The notes below the pieces were generated by a model, which was not told where the DNA came from, made no database searches, and was given only the letters and a program-made list of their open reading frames with translations. 64,000 bases of DNA from JACMLD01 sp044227095 (lineage in GTDB: Bacteria > Bacteroidota > Bacteroidia > Chitinophagales > Chitinophagaceae). The DNA is taken from assembly GCA_044227095.1 (NCBI GenBank), contig JBGAFV010000002.1:186001-250000 (forward strand), read 5' to 3'. The translations under genes were made by a program, and so were the position numbers. Shown one piece after another: positions 33,300 to 43,398 of the stretch (within the stretch, counting starts at the first letter, position 1; each line of letters starts with the position of its first letter).

Positions 33300-34541
33300 T
33301 TATGCAGCTGCTGCTTCATTTATTTTGGGGCGAAGAAAATATAGTTGTACCGCCAGCGCAACCAGCACAATGCCTGCCAGCATGGCGATATCTTTTCCAA
33401 GACTGCCTGCCTCGGCAGATTTACCCAGCAAATCGGTAATCAGTGCACCGGCAAACACGCCGGTCATATTCATTAACCCATAGGCCGTTGCCCTGTACCG
33501 CGTTGGCACAAACTGGCAAAGTATGGGCATATTGTTGGCATCAAACATGCCATACCCGAAGCCGAAACAAAAGCCGGCTGTTACGATATGGAAAAGCGAA
33601 TGGCCATACCCAATCAGCAATAATGCAGGAATGGTTAATGCAAGACCGATAGCACTGGTATATATCCTGCCACGAATGTTTTTTTGCACCCAGCGATCAG
33701 ACAGAATACCACCAGCTAACACACCTAAAAAAGAAGAAGCTGCAATGGTAATGGTAGACAACGGTCCCGCCTTTGCCATATCAATTTGCAGGCTGCCTGC
33801 AAATAAAGTGGGCAGCCAGTTTTTTGTAGCCCAACCAGGAACGCTGATAACTGCGAAACAAAAAAGGATAATCCAGAACGCCCAACTTGAAAATAACAAT
33901 GCCAGTCCTTTAAAAACAGCTGTTTGCCCCAGCTGTTGCCCCGGTAATTTTTTCGCTGCAATAGTGGTAACTCTTTTCTCGCGCAGAAAAAAAATAAGTA
34001 CGATGGCATACAGCACGCCAATCAACCCAAAACTTCTGAAAGCAGTATGCCACGAAAAGCTGGCGGCAATGCTGGCGCCAAAACCACCCAATGCCTGGCC
34101 CATGTATAAGCCGGTCATGTGAATACCTATGGCGAGTGATCTTGTTTTGGAAGAATGGAAGTCTGCTATTAATGATAAGCCCGCAGGTATATACAGCGCT
34201 TCGCTAACACCCATGATGGCACGCAGCCAATACAACTGGTTAAAGCTGGTAGCATAACTCATGCCGCAGGTAACCGCCGACCACACAAACAGGCTCATGA
34301 CTATCAGCCATTTCCGGTTTAGCTTATCTGCAACCATGCCGGATAACGGGCTTACACAACCGTAAATCCAAAGAAACACTGCCATCAGATAACCAAAATT
34401 GGCGGCAGACTGTAATTCGGCAATATCAACCTGCATGGATGGACGCATGGTAGCCAGCATCTGCCGGTCCATATAATTTAACAGGGCCACTACCCACAAC
34501 AGGCCAACCAGTATCCATGGATAATGCTTTGAATTTTTCAT
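33300..34541 (-). CDS. nanT: MFS transporter, probable sialic acid permease
   Basis: The 413-aa protein has twelve hydrophobic segments and MFS motifs: LLNYMDRQMLATM in helix 1 and SGMVADKLNRKWLI in the loop 2-3 position. It fits the sialic-acid/hexuronate branch (ACS-like family) by its DRQ signature. Being inside the nan operon, overlapping the mutarotase gene by 4 bp and 9 bp from the epimerase gene, it very likely imports N-acetylneuraminate across the inner membrane after SusC/SusD uptake. Substrate is inferred from context. Confidence 0.9.
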   Translation of the reverse strand: MKNSKHYPWILVGLLWVVALLNYMDRQMLATMRPSMQVDIAELQSAANFGYLMAVFLWIYGCVSPLSGMVADKLNRKWLIVMSLFVWSAVTCGMSYATSFNQLYWLRAIMGVSEALYIPAGLSLIADFHSSKTRSLAIGIHMTGLYMGQALGGFGASIAASFSWHTAFRSFGLIGVLYAIVLIFFLREKRVTTIAAKKLPGQQLGQTAVFKGLALLFSSWAFWIILFCFAVISVPGWATKNWLPTLFAGSLQIDMAKAGPLSTITIAASSFLGVLAGGILSDRWVQKNIRGRIYTSAIGLALTIPALLLIGYGHSLFHIVTAGFCFGFGYGMFDANNMPILCQFVPTRYRATAYGLMNMTGVFAGALITDLLGKSAEAGSLGKDIAMLAGIVLVALAVQLYFLRPKINEAAAA

Positions 34542-35686
34542 TGCCTGTTTTTGAAATAACCTGTTAAGATATTGCCTGTTCTTACACCCGCCTTTATTTC
34601 TCCGCCGGGAATAACAATTTCATTGCCCCAAAAGAACGCCTGAGTAGTTACCGGTGCATCAAAAGGAATGAAACCGGTAATGATACTTGCGCTGGTCATG
34701 GTATTGTATTCCAGTATATCCCCGCTAAAACCAGGGTGGTCCGACTGCAGCCTTATCTTTTGTGCGTTAAGCGTTTGTTTTTTATCAGCATCCGTTTCAC
34801 CGGCAATAGCTGTTAGTAAGGTTTCTGTTTGGTGAAAGGTGGTCCCCTTATCGCCGCCAAAAATTAAAATAGTATGATTGCCCCTGGCAACGCCGGCAGC
34901 AGCAGACAAATGATAAGGCAATGATTTTTTTTGTTGCCACCTGCTGGTAACAAAATCAAAAGAAAATACAGTTGCATACAAATCACTGACGCCATAGCTG
35001 TTTTTCTTTCGTCCGCCCAGCAGGTACAAACAATCATGCTGCCCGTTTGATTGTACTACCGCCAGCGAATGCGACAATGATGCCGGAACAGAAGGAAGTT
35101 GTTTCCAGCCGCCCGTTGTATCTGCCAGGTCAAGCATGTACAAGTGATCAGATACGCCGTTACTTGTTTCACCACCGGCAATATATAACTGCCCGCCGTA
35201 TGCCGCAGCGGAGGCGTTCGTAAGTGGCATGGGCAGATCGGGAAGAGACTGCTGCAACAAATTACCCAATGATTTATCCCATACCAGCAAACCAGCTTTC
35301 TTGCTGATGCCCTGCTCATTCTCGCCGCCGGCATATGCAATGCCATATGCCGATGTGCATACCGCTGCATACGCCAGCGCAAAAGGCAGGCTCCATTTTT
35401 TATTGTTCAGCATAAGCGTGTCGTGCTGCTTGCTGAAAACATACACGTTGCCGTAATATTTTTTCTTTCCGCCCAGCCAGGGCATGCTATCGGGGAAATT
35501 ATTGCCGCCAGCTACAATCAATACGTCATTGCTCACACCCGTTATTGCACCGGCCAATCCATTTGGTTCAGGCAGCTCGGCAGCTAATTTCCATAGCATA
35601 ACATTCAATTGTCTTTTCTGCGCAGTAATTGTTTCTGTAAACAGCATCAGTATAAAAATTAATATGGTATGCGTTCCAGGTTTCAT
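34538..35686 (-). CDS. nanM: N-acetylneuraminate epimerase (mutarotase), Kelch propeller
   Basis: The 382-aa protein has a signal peptide (about 1-22) and repeated Kelch motifs with GG pairs (VAGGNNFPDSMPWLGGKKKYYG, AYAGGENEQG, YIAGGETSNGV, YLLGGRKKNS, LIFGGDKGT, VIPGGEIKAG), giving a six-bladed propeller. It matches the cyclically permuted mutarotase family that converts alpha- to beta-sialic acid in the periplasm. It lies 6 bp after the lyase gene and overlaps the transporter gene by 4 bp. Confidence 0.93.
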   Translation of the reverse strand: MKPGTHTILIFILMLFTETITAQKRQLNVMLWKLAAELPEPNGLAGAITGVSNDVLIVAGGNNFPDSMPWLGGKKKYYGNVYVFSKQHDTLMLNNKKWSLPFALAYAAVCTSAYGIAYAGGENEQGISKKAGLLVWDKSLGNLLQQSLPDLPMPLTNASAAAYGGQLYIAGGETSNGVSDHLYMLDLADTTGGWKQLPSVPASLSHSLAVVQSNGQHDCLYLLGGRKKNSYGVSDLYATVFSFDFVTSRWQQKKSLPYHLSAAAGVARGNHTILIFGGDKGTTFHQTETLLTAIAGETDADKKQTLNAQKIRLQSDHPGFSGDILEYNTMTSASIITGFIPFDAPVTTQAFFWGNEIVIPGGEIKAGVRTGNILTGYFKNRQ

Positions 35687-35692
35687 TTTTGT

Positions 35693-36640
35693 TCAGGCAT
35701 TCATTGGTTCAGGCATACGTGAGGCATAGCTGCTGAAACCAAGCGCTTCAACATCCTGCCTGAATCCCAACCATTTTTCTTCGCTCATATTTGTTACCGG
35801 CAGGCGAAATTCGCCGCAATCAAGGCCCATTATTTTCATATAGGCCTTACCGGTAGCTATGCCACCGTATTTACCCAGCAGGCGTATCATATCAATAGAT
35901 TGCTGTTGCTTTTCCCCTGCTGCGGCCAGGTCATTTTTTGCAAATGCATCCATCAGTTGGTGATACAAGGGAGCAGCATAATTAAACGTACTGCCCACGG
36001 CTCCTTTTGTACCTAGCGCCAGGGCTGGCAGCATATTTTCATCCCTGCCCCATAACATATCATACCTGCCGTTTTGGTAACGGAGACAGGAAAGAAAATC
36101 CATAAAATCTTCATGCGTGTATTTGATACCGGCAAAATTGGGCGATTTACCGTCTATGGCCTGTAGCAAATCAAACATGGGTAAAGGCACACCCGTTAGT
36201 ACAGGAATATGATAATAATAGAATGGCATGGCGGGTACTACGGCCGCTATTTCAATACATATTTTTGCCAGTGTATCTGCAGAAGACGGCTTAAAATAGA
36301 ACGGTGCTGTAAATGAAATTCCGTACAATCCAATTTGCTGCGCATACAATGCCAGGTCTTTGCAATCTGCCAGGCAGGTACCGCCCAGCAATATCATTAC
36401 ATTAAAATCATTGTCTGTTTTTGTACAGGCTGACCACGCAGCGGCCACTGATTTTTTTTCCTGCATGGTCAGCGAAACGCCTTCGCCGGTCGAGCCACAG
36501 ATAAAGGCTCCTTTTACGCCATTTGTTTTCAGCATATGGTAATAGGCCGGTATAACAGAAAGATTGAGTGAACCGTCTTTGTGCATGGGCGTAAATGGCG
36601 CTGCAATCAGGCCCTGCAGGTGTTGTATTTGCATACTCAT
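35693..36640 (-). CDS. nanA: N-acetylneuraminate lyase
   Basis: The 315-aa TIM-barrel aldolase cleaves N-acetylneuraminate to ManNAc and pyruvate. It has the substrate-carboxylate motif CGSTGEG (48-54), the catalytic Tyr in YYHIP (about 143), and the Schiff-base lysine in FAGIKYTHED (K173). These match NanA rather than DapA, and the operon context agrees. No signal peptide. It starts 102 bp after the SusD gene and is followed by nanM after 6 bp. Confidence 0.95.
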   Translation of the reverse strand: MSMQIQHLQGLIAAPFTPMHKDGSLNLSVIPAYYHMLKTNGVKGAFICGSTGEGVSLTMQEKKSVAAAWSACTKTDNDFNVMILLGGTCLADCKDLALYAQQIGLYGISFTAPFYFKPSSADTLAKICIEIAAVVPAMPFYYYHIPVLTGVPLPMFDLLQAIDGKSPNFAGIKYTHEDFMDFLSCLRYQNGRYDMLWGRDENMLPALALGTKGAVGSTFNYAAPLYHQLMDAFAKNDLAAAGEKQQQSIDMIRLLGKYGGIATGKAYMKIMGLDCGEFRLPVTNMSEEKWLGFRQDVEALGFSSYASRMPEPMNA

Positions 36641-36742
36641 AATTTAATTGCCAGTTTAATAATAACACTTTTCAAAATGCCGGCAGCAGGAATACTGCCG
36701 GCTGTTACCAACTGCTGCGAATAAGAAAATTTACAATCTTCT

Positions 36743-38278
36743 TTAAAACGCCGGGTAGCCCGGGGTCTGGGTGAGCGACCTGTTGTTGGTGAGGGTATTA
36801 CGGTCCACCGGCCATAAAAGTTTATAGCTGTCTGCCGCTGATATACTGGTGTTCGCAAACACATAACTGTCGCCCATTCTTCTTAAATCATACCAGCGTT
36901 TGCCTTCAAAAATAAATTCAAAAAAACGTTCCCGTAAAATAGCATTTTTTGCATCCGCATCTGTAGCCTGGTTGGGATATCCCTGCAACGCCACATTGTA
37001 ATTACTGCCGTAGGCCCGTGCTCTCACGAGGTTAATTTCCGTTTTAGGATCTTCTCCTAAAATTATTTTTGATTCTGCCAGCAAGAGCAGCAGATCTGCA
37101 TAACGATAGATGGGAAAATCGTTGGTATACTGGCGTATGCCAGCACTTTGCTCTCCCTGGTATTTGCCCGCAAATGCACCTGCGATGGTATACACCGCAC
37201 CTGCAAGGTTGTAGGCGGGTTGAATGCTGACCCATTTGCGGCTGTCTTTGTCATCAAATTTTCTGTAGCTGGCAATCTTTACCGGCGCCCGCAACAGACC
37301 ACCCCAATTGTCTGTTGATACATTGAATTTACGGTTATTGGCAGAATCATAGTAATTGGCGATAAGGCCTGACTGAGGCAGAAAGGTACCCGAAAAAGGC
37401 AACTGTGCTTCATCCAGTTTGTTGCGGATGGCAAAAATAATTTCTGTGTTGCCTTTATTGGAAGAACTAAAAACATTGGCATAGGAGGGCATTAATGACA
37501 ATCCGCTTACATTGGTTTGAATATCCACCAACGCATTTTTAGCGGTGGTTGCATCTGCGGCTGCACCTCCCCGGTAGCTGGTCCATAAATATACTTCTGC
37601 TTTAAGCATAAGCGTGGCAGCCTTAGACCAGTAAGATTTTGTGTTCTTAAAAGTGTAGTTGGCAGCAAAACTGCTTACTGATTTATCAAGATCATCTTTA
37701 ACCAGCTTTAGCACATCCGCTTCAGCAGAGGCGGCTTTGGCCAGGCTGGAAATATCAATGGCAGTAGTAGGATCTGTCTGAATAATAACCTTACCCCAGG
37801 AGCGCAGCAACTGAAAATAATAAAATGCCCGCATACCATAGGCTGCACCCAGATAATATTTGAAATCGGCAGCAGGTACCAGGTTAGGGTTAGCGTTCAG
37901 CTTGCTAATAAGCAGGTTAATTTGATTGATATTGAAATAAAAGCCGCCATAGTTGCTCACACCCGGATTATCAAGATCAAGATTATTGTTCCATAAACGT
38001 TCTACGCCCTGTGTTGCCTCACCCGTAAAAGCAGAGCTGGATCCCGGATCGGTACCAAAAATATCGGCCCGCATTTCGCCCAGGTATTGAAATGCGCTGG
38101 TATTGTTTCTGAACGCGATGTGAATACCTGAAACAAATGCATCTACCTGGTCTGGTGTTTTCCAGAAGTTGGCATCGCTGATGCTGCTTACCGGTGCCAG
38201 GTCAAGTTTTTTACTGCAAGCTGTGCTCAGCAGCAGTATGCTTACACCCGTAATGTATATTCTATTCCTTTTTTTCAT
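36743..38278 (-). CDS. SusD/RagB glycan-binding lipoprotein of the nan locus (NanU-like)
   Basis: The 511-aa protein has a lipoprotein signal ending in LLLSTAC, placing it on the outer membrane. The SusD fold is shown by the N-terminal FWKTPDQVDAFVSGI, the helical repeats with YYLGAAYGMRAFYYFQLLRSWG, and the C-terminal LRERFFEFIFEGKRWYDLRRMGD and RNTLTNNRSLTQTPGY. It lies 35 bp after the SusC gene and is the binding lid of that transporter. Substrate, sialic acid or sialylated oligosaccharide, is inferred from the operon. Confidence 0.93.
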   Translation of the reverse strand: MKKRNRIYITGVSILLLSTACSKKLDLAPVSSISDANFWKTPDQVDAFVSGIHIAFRNNTSAFQYLGEMRADIFGTDPGSSSAFTGEATQGVERLWNNNLDLDNPGVSNYGGFYFNINQINLLISKLNANPNLVPAADFKYYLGAAYGMRAFYYFQLLRSWGKVIIQTDPTTAIDISSLAKAASAEADVLKLVKDDLDKSVSSFAANYTFKNTKSYWSKAATLMLKAEVYLWTSYRGGAAADATTAKNALVDIQTNVSGLSLMPSYANVFSSSNKGNTEIIFAIRNKLDEAQLPFSGTFLPQSGLIANYYDSANNRKFNVSTDNWGGLLRAPVKIASYRKFDDKDSRKWVSIQPAYNLAGAVYTIAGAFAGKYQGEQSAGIRQYTNDFPIYRYADLLLLLAESKIILGEDPKTEINLVRARAYGSNYNVALQGYPNQATDADAKNAILRERFFEFIFEGKRWYDLRRMGDSYVFANTSISAADSYKLLWPVDRNTLTNNRSLTQTPGYPAF

Positions 38279-38313
38279 GTCTGTATTTTTTATTATCCCT
38301 TACAATGATTTGG

Positions 38314-41300
38314 TTAAAATGAAACTTGTACACCTGCCACAAATGTTTTTGGCGTCGGATAGGTACCTGCATAGATGCCCGTCAGTGAGCCATTTAAAAC
38401 AGGTGGTTCGGGAGAGGGGCCGGAAAATTTAGTGATATAAAATAGATTACTAACGCTGGCAAACAGTCGCAACTGCGATAAAACATGAGTTTTTGATAAC
38501 ATTGATTTCGGAAAATCATACGACAAAGTAATCTCGCGGCAGGCCAGGTAATCACCTTTTTCATAGAACCTTGAGTTGTTACTGTTCAGCACCTGGTTAC
38601 CATTATTTATCCGTGTATAATTTTTCTTACCCAGCGGGGCTGCTACCTGGTCTGCATAATATACTTTGGGTACATCGGTATTGGTGTTAGTGGGCGACCA
38701 GGCATTCTTTTGCAGATCAAAATAATTGAATGTGCCCTGGTAATTGCCCAGTGTGCGGGCCACAAGATCATTATAAATGGTATGGCCCAATGCAAACTCA
38801 AAACGTGTATACAATGAAAAACCTTTGTAAGAAGCATTCAGGTTAAAACCACCTGTCCATTTAGGATTTATATTTCCAACATATACCTGGTCCCTTGAAT
38901 CAATGGTGTCGTTTTTATCAATGTCTGCCCAGTTTACATCGCCCGGTGTTATTTTACCGGAGCCATAGGTTGAGCCTGGTCCGCTGATGCCTGCCACCAG
39001 GTCTTTGCGGGTAGCCGCCGATTTTGCAATATCAGCATCGTTGGCAAAAATGCCCAGTTGCTTGAATGCATAGATGTCGCCCAGCGCTGCACCTTCCTGC
39101 AAACCACCTACCCATATTACTTTGCCCTGTGCAGGATCATAAACCTGCAGACCGCCTTGCCTGTTTTTATCGTTGCCATTATAAGGCAGCTGCAAAATTT
39201 TATTCTTAACCAATGACGCATTTGCGCCCACGTCAATTTTCAGTCCACCCGGGCGATTGATAATATTCGCATTGATGGTAAACTCGTATCCTTTGTTCTG
39301 GAAATTACCCAGGTTGGTTCTTACTGAATTAAACCCTGTATAGCCGGGAAGGGCCAGGTTGGTCAGCAGGTCGCTGGTTTTACGGTTATAATAATCAAAC
39401 AGCAGGTTTATCTTTCCTTTCAGCAAACCCAGATCAAGCCCGAGGTCAAATGTTTTACTTTTTTCCCAACGCAAATCACTGTTGATTAAACCCGTATTGA
39501 GGAAGCCTGCATTGCCATTGTACAGTCCCTGCGAGCCGTATACACCCTGCACTTCGTAATTGCCCAGGCCTGCCACATTACCATTTACCCCATAGCTTAC
39601 ACGGGGTTTCAGCACGGTGATGAATTTATCCAAACCCAGTTTGCTGAAGAATGCTTCCCTGTGCATGTTCCAGCCGGCAGACATACCGGGGAATACACCT
39701 GTCCTGTTGCCGGGAGCCAGGCTGGATACGCCGTCTTCCCTGAAAACTATGGTGAGGAGATAGCGCTGATCAAAATCGTAATTCAATCGTCCAAAACCGG
39801 AGACAATGCGGTATTCTGAACGGTTGGTATAATTATCCCCAGAAACAAATGTGGTGGAAGCGTTTACCGTAGGAATATCATCGGTAGGCGCCTTGGTACC
39901 AGACACCTGCATATTGTATGACTTTGTACCAAAGAATTCTGTACCCACCATAGCAGTTACATTGTGTTTCTCTGCAAAGGTTTTTGAATAATTAACGATG
40001 GCATTGTATTGCTGCTGGAAAGATTTTGAGTAGGTAGAAGTAGCACGCCTGGTTAAATCATTGTAGGAAGGCGGCGTTGCAAAAATATTTGAATAGGTTT
40101 GGTTAGCCCGGTTGAAAGATTGATCAAGTTGCTCGAACAGGTAGCCTGCACCGCTTGCTTTTATGTACAGGCCGGGAAGTACATCCCATTTTACCGAGGC
40201 ATTTACCGTGATGCGGTTTACTTCATTGCTGCGGTCAGTTTTGTCAAGCCAGTATTTGGGATTGCCGTCGCTGGAGCTATTGCCCGGGTTGGGCTGTGTT
40301 TTTGCAGAATCCAGCCATGGATTAAATGTGGGCCAGATGGCCATGCTGCGGTACAATGTATTCACATCTGAAGTGATGGCGCCAATCTGTGAAGAAGTGG
40401 AAAGATTAACACCTGTACTCACTTCTATATTGGGTTTTATTTTATAAGAACCATTGATATCACCAGAAAAACGTTTGTAGCCTGAGCCAATGATAACGCC
40501 GTCTTCTTTGTAATAATCAAAACTGGAAAAATATTTTCCTTTGTCATTACCACCCATTACATTGATGTAATGATCCTGTGTGTGTGTATTCCTGAATACG
40601 ATGTTTTCAATTTCACCGCCGTGGTCTTTAAAGATGATGGTACCGCCGTAGGGATCGCCCAGCGTATCCCATCCTTTGCCCAGAAGGCTGGCGGTTGTTC
40701 CATCATAGCTCCTTATATCAAACGAAGCCAGATTGGCTGCATCGGTTAGCAGTCCATAGCCCCTGGATGAATTTACCTGTGCCAGTGTCCTTCCTGAATT
40801 AAGATTGCCCAGGCGATTGTAATAGATATAGTCTTTGGCGCCGAGGTAATGGTAGCCATTCCTTCTTTTGTTATAACCCGAAGTAAATTTATATGATATC
40901 TCTGCCTTACCCGATTTTCCCTGTTTGGTGGTAATAAGAATAACTCCATTGTTGGCCCTTGCTCCATAGATAGCGGTGGAAGCAGCATCTTTCAGCAATT
41001 CAACAGAAGCAATATCTTCTGCAGGAATATCATTGAAAGCCCTGATGATGCCATCTACCACGACCAGTGGTGCGCCGGGGCTATTGATGGAAGCACCACC
41101 ACGCAGTAATATCAGTGGCGCTGCGCCTGGCTGACCGGTTGCATTTACTACCTGCAAACCAGATAAGGTTCCCTGCAAAGCGCCGCCAATATTGGAACGC
41201 GGTGCAGTAGCAAGCACATCCTTGTCAAGCTTTGAAATAGCACTGCTGATATTTCTTCTTGATTGAGTGCCGTAACCAACGACGACTACTTCGTCCATTT

Positions 41301-41607
41301 TTTGTCCGCTGGATTTCAACGAAAGATCAAAATTACTGTTGCTTTTCACAGGGAGTTCAAGTGAAGCATAACCGGTATAAGTGAAAACCAGCACATCAGC
41401 CGGGGCTGCCAGGATGCTATAGGCTCCATCAATGCCGGTTTGCGTGGCGGTGTTTTTCCCTTTCAATATTATGCTCACACCCTGCAAAGGTTTGCCGTCT
41501 TCTTCGGAAGTAACACGGCCGGTAATGTTCTTTATTTGGGCTGACAGCCATGCACTGGAACAGCTTAGCAGCAACAGGAAGAGTATTTTTTTGGGATCGG
41601 CGCTCAT
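38314..41607 (-). CDS. SusC/RagA TonB-dependent transporter of the nan locus (NanO-like)
   Basis: The 1097-aa outer-membrane protein has a signal peptide (to about 23), a carboxypeptidase-regulatory-like domain (ITGRVTSEEDGKPLQGVSIILKG), a TonB-box and plug region (MDEVVVVGYGTQSRRNIS, then GVILITTKQGKSG) and a 22-strand barrel ending in KTFVAGVQVSF. It has no N-terminal STN domain, unlike the second SusC in the window, consistent with control by the GntR regulator instead of a sigma/anti-sigma pair. It is the first gene of the nan operon; a palindromic operator lies 23 bp upstream of its ATG. Confidence 0.94.
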   Translation of the reverse strand: MSADPKKILFLLLLSCSSAWLSAQIKNITGRVTSEEDGKPLQGVSIILKGKNTATQTGIDGAYSILAAPADVLVFTYTGYASLELPVKSNSNFDLSLKSSGQKMDEVVVVGYGTQSRRNISSAISKLDKDVLATAPRSNIGGALQGTLSGLQVVNATGQPGAAPLILLRGGASINSPGAPLVVVDGIIRAFNDIPAEDIASVELLKDAASTAIYGARANNGVILITTKQGKSGKAEISYKFTSGYNKRRNGYHYLGAKDYIYYNRLGNLNSGRTLAQVNSSRGYGLLTDAANLASFDIRSYDGTTASLLGKGWDTLGDPYGGTIIFKDHGGEIENIVFRNTHTQDHYINVMGGNDKGKYFSSFDYYKEDGVIIGSGYKRFSGDINGSYKIKPNIEVSTGVNLSTSSQIGAITSDVNTLYRSMAIWPTFNPWLDSAKTQPNPGNSSSDGNPKYWLDKTDRSNEVNRITVNASVKWDVLPGLYIKASGAGYLFEQLDQSFNRANQTYSNIFATPPSYNDLTRRATSTYSKSFQQQYNAIVNYSKTFAEKHNVTAMVGTEFFGTKSYNMQVSGTKAPTDDIPTVNASTTFVSGDNYTNRSEYRIVSGFGRLNYDFDQRYLLTIVFREDGVSSLAPGNRTGVFPGMSAGWNMHREAFFSKLGLDKFITVLKPRVSYGVNGNVAGLGNYEVQGVYGSQGLYNGNAGFLNTGLINSDLRWEKSKTFDLGLDLGLLKGKINLLFDYYNRKTSDLLTNLALPGYTGFNSVRTNLGNFQNKGYEFTINANIINRPGGLKIDVGANASLVKNKILQLPYNGNDKNRQGGLQVYDPAQGKVIWVGGLQEGAALGDIYAFKQLGIFANDADIAKSAATRKDLVAGISGPGSTYGSGKITPGDVNWADIDKNDTIDSRDQVYVGNINPKWTGGFNLNASYKGFSLYTRFEFALGHTIYNDLVARTLGNYQGTFNYFDLQKNAWSPTNTNTDVPKVYYADQVAAPLGKKNYTRINNGNQVLNSNNSRFYEKGDYLACREITLSYDFPKSMLSKTHVLSQLRLFASVSNLFYITKFSGPSPEPPVLNGSLTGIYAGTYPTPKTFVAGVQVSF

Positions 41608-41621
41608 AAACAGTTATTTTA

Positions 41622-41648
41622 TATATTTGTATTATGTATGACATAATA
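41622..41648. promoter_or_regulatory. FadR/FCD-type operator with adjacent -7 box
   Basis: TATTATGT (41630-41637), ATG, ACATAATA (41641-41648) is a perfect 8-bp dyad with a 3-bp centre and fits the TnGTnnnACnA rule of FadR-subfamily GntR regulators. It starts 23 bp before the SusC start codon. Directly beside it TATATTTG (41622-41629) on the plus strand matches the -7 consensus and would serve the regulator gene 150 bp on. One site could thus control both operon and regulator. Confidence 0.7.
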
Positions 41649-41784
41649 AAGTTAGCGGTAAATTGTTGATTCTACCAAAACTTTTTTCAAATAATTTTTT
41701 AAGTGATGAAAATCAACAGTCTCCAATTTTGAAAACAGTCGCTTATCTTACCGCCCGGTTAGTAATGCGGAATAATATTAAAGT

Positions 41785-42492
41785 ATGAACCTCCATAACG
41801 TTAAAGCTTCCATCAAGTCGATAGATACAAGTTCACTGGTGGACAAAGTAGAAATGAACCTGATCGAATTATTTATAGAAAAGAATTTTAAGATCGGTGA
41901 TTCCATACCCAAAGAGCTTGAACTGACCGAGGCATTGGGTGTAAGCCGCACGGTGATCCGCGAAGCGTTGCTGCGCCTGCGCATGATGGGGCTTATTGAA
42001 TCAAAGAAAAAACGCGGGGCAGTAATCACCAGCCCCGATTTGGTATCTATTCTTGAAAAAAGTATGAATCCCCGGATCCTGGATGAGGCCACGCTGAAAG
42101 AAATATTTGAAATGCGGCTTTCGCTTGAAATCGGGATGGCAGATTTTATTATTGAAAGGGCCACAAAAGAAGACATTGCAGCATTGCGTGAGATTGTAGC
42201 CGATGAACCACCTGTTTCACAACAACATTTATTCAGGATTGATCAAGAGATAAAATTTCATGGCAAGCTATATGAGATTACCCGCAACGAGACAATGAAA
42301 AAGTTTCAGAAATTGTTATTGCCGGTATTTGATTATGTTCACAGCAGCGGCCTGTTGAAAAAGTTCAAACCAAACCGCCAATATATTTCGCACAAGGAGT
42401 TGGTTGATATTATTGAAAGCGGTTCGGCCGAGCAACTGCGTAACGGCATGCGCAGTCACCTTGAAAATCATTTTGCCCGGTTGTTTGATTAG
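41785..42492 (+). CDS. GntR-family (FCD domain) regulator of the nan operon
   Basis: The 235-aa protein has an N-terminal winged helix (SLVDKVEMNLIELFIEKNFKIGDSIPKELELTEALGVSRTVIREALLRLRMMGLIE, about 16-72) and a C-terminal all-helical FCD effector domain with likely metal or ligand residues in RIDQEIKFHGKLY, ISHKELVDII and RSHLENHF. It is divergent from the nan operon, and a matching palindrome lies between them. The role resembles NanR: repression relieved by sialic acid or a breakdown product. Effector identity is inferred. Confidence 0.92.
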   Translation: MNLHNVKASIKSIDTSSLVDKVEMNLIELFIEKNFKIGDSIPKELELTEALGVSRTVIREALLRLRMMGLIESKKKRGAVITSPDLVSILEKSMNPRILDEATLKEIFEMRLSLEIGMADFIIERATKEDIAALREIVADEPPVSQQHLFRIDQEIKFHGKLYEITRNETMKKFQKLLLPVFDYVHSSGLLKKFKPNRQYISHKELVDIIESGSAEQLRNGMRSHLENHFARLFD

Positions 42493-43398
42493 TCCGACAT
42501 TTAAATGCAACCGGAATCTCAGCACAAAGCAGCAACATGCTCAGGGGCAGATTAACAGTAACTCAATTTACGGAACACCGCTGTGGAAAATTTATGACGA
42601 AGGATCTGCTATAGCCACAGCTGCTCCTTTGAGTGCACAAGGTTTCACTGAGGAAAAAATAAAACATTGAACTCGGAACATTTTAGGTTCAACACGAAGG
42701 CCAGCAAGCTGTATGCAAAGTTTTTTGATTGGTCGTACAACAGTAAAATAAAATGAAACATTTGGTATGAAAACAAAATGTAGCAACGTAATAATTTTCG
42801 GTTACAATGGTAAAATTTGATGGTCGAAAGAAAGTAATGGCCTTTTCTGTTCAATTTCGGTGGCAATGTATATTTTTTTTTAAAAAAAACAGCAAAACTG
42901 AAGTGTTTGATTTTTGTCGCTTGCAAACACTTCCTTAATATTATCTTGTCATTATTCTTTAACATCCGGCAATTAAAAGACCCGGGTTTACTAATTTCTG
43001 TTATTCTTCAATGATAATTTTGTGCTTGGTCCAGAAACATTATTGATTTTAAAAGAGGATTTTTGCCATCACAACACAAAAATAAAATACATATTTTGGT
43101 TTTCATTGTACTATTAAAATTCAAAATTAAAGAAGCGCTTGCAGCGAGAAGAAACTTTCAAAACCTTCTTTCTTCCTTCACTTTACCAAATGTATAGCAG
43201 TAATTAGATAACAATTATTGCGTATTACCCTTCCGCTACATTTTATATCATCTAAACTTGCCTTGTATTCGATGTTCTGTTGTCTGTCAGTAATATCTAC
43301 TGATTTTTAAATGAACGTGTTGATAAGAATATTTGCAACGAATCATTATCATCATTGTCAAATTTATTATAACTGTACATGTCATTGTTTATTTGTAG
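42493..43398. other. Gene-free stretch of about 900 bases
   Basis: AT-rich, with no supported gene. A plus-strand frame ending at 42670 contains GTPLWKIYDEGSAIATAAPLSAQ, which looks protein-like but has no proper start after the end of the regulator gene and may be a gene remnant. No strong hairpin, repeat or mobile-element end is seen. Confidence 0.4.

Noticed and set aside
33523..34122. 199-codon plus-strand frame inside the nanT gene
   Set aside because: Antisense to a well-supported MFS transporter; no family signature.
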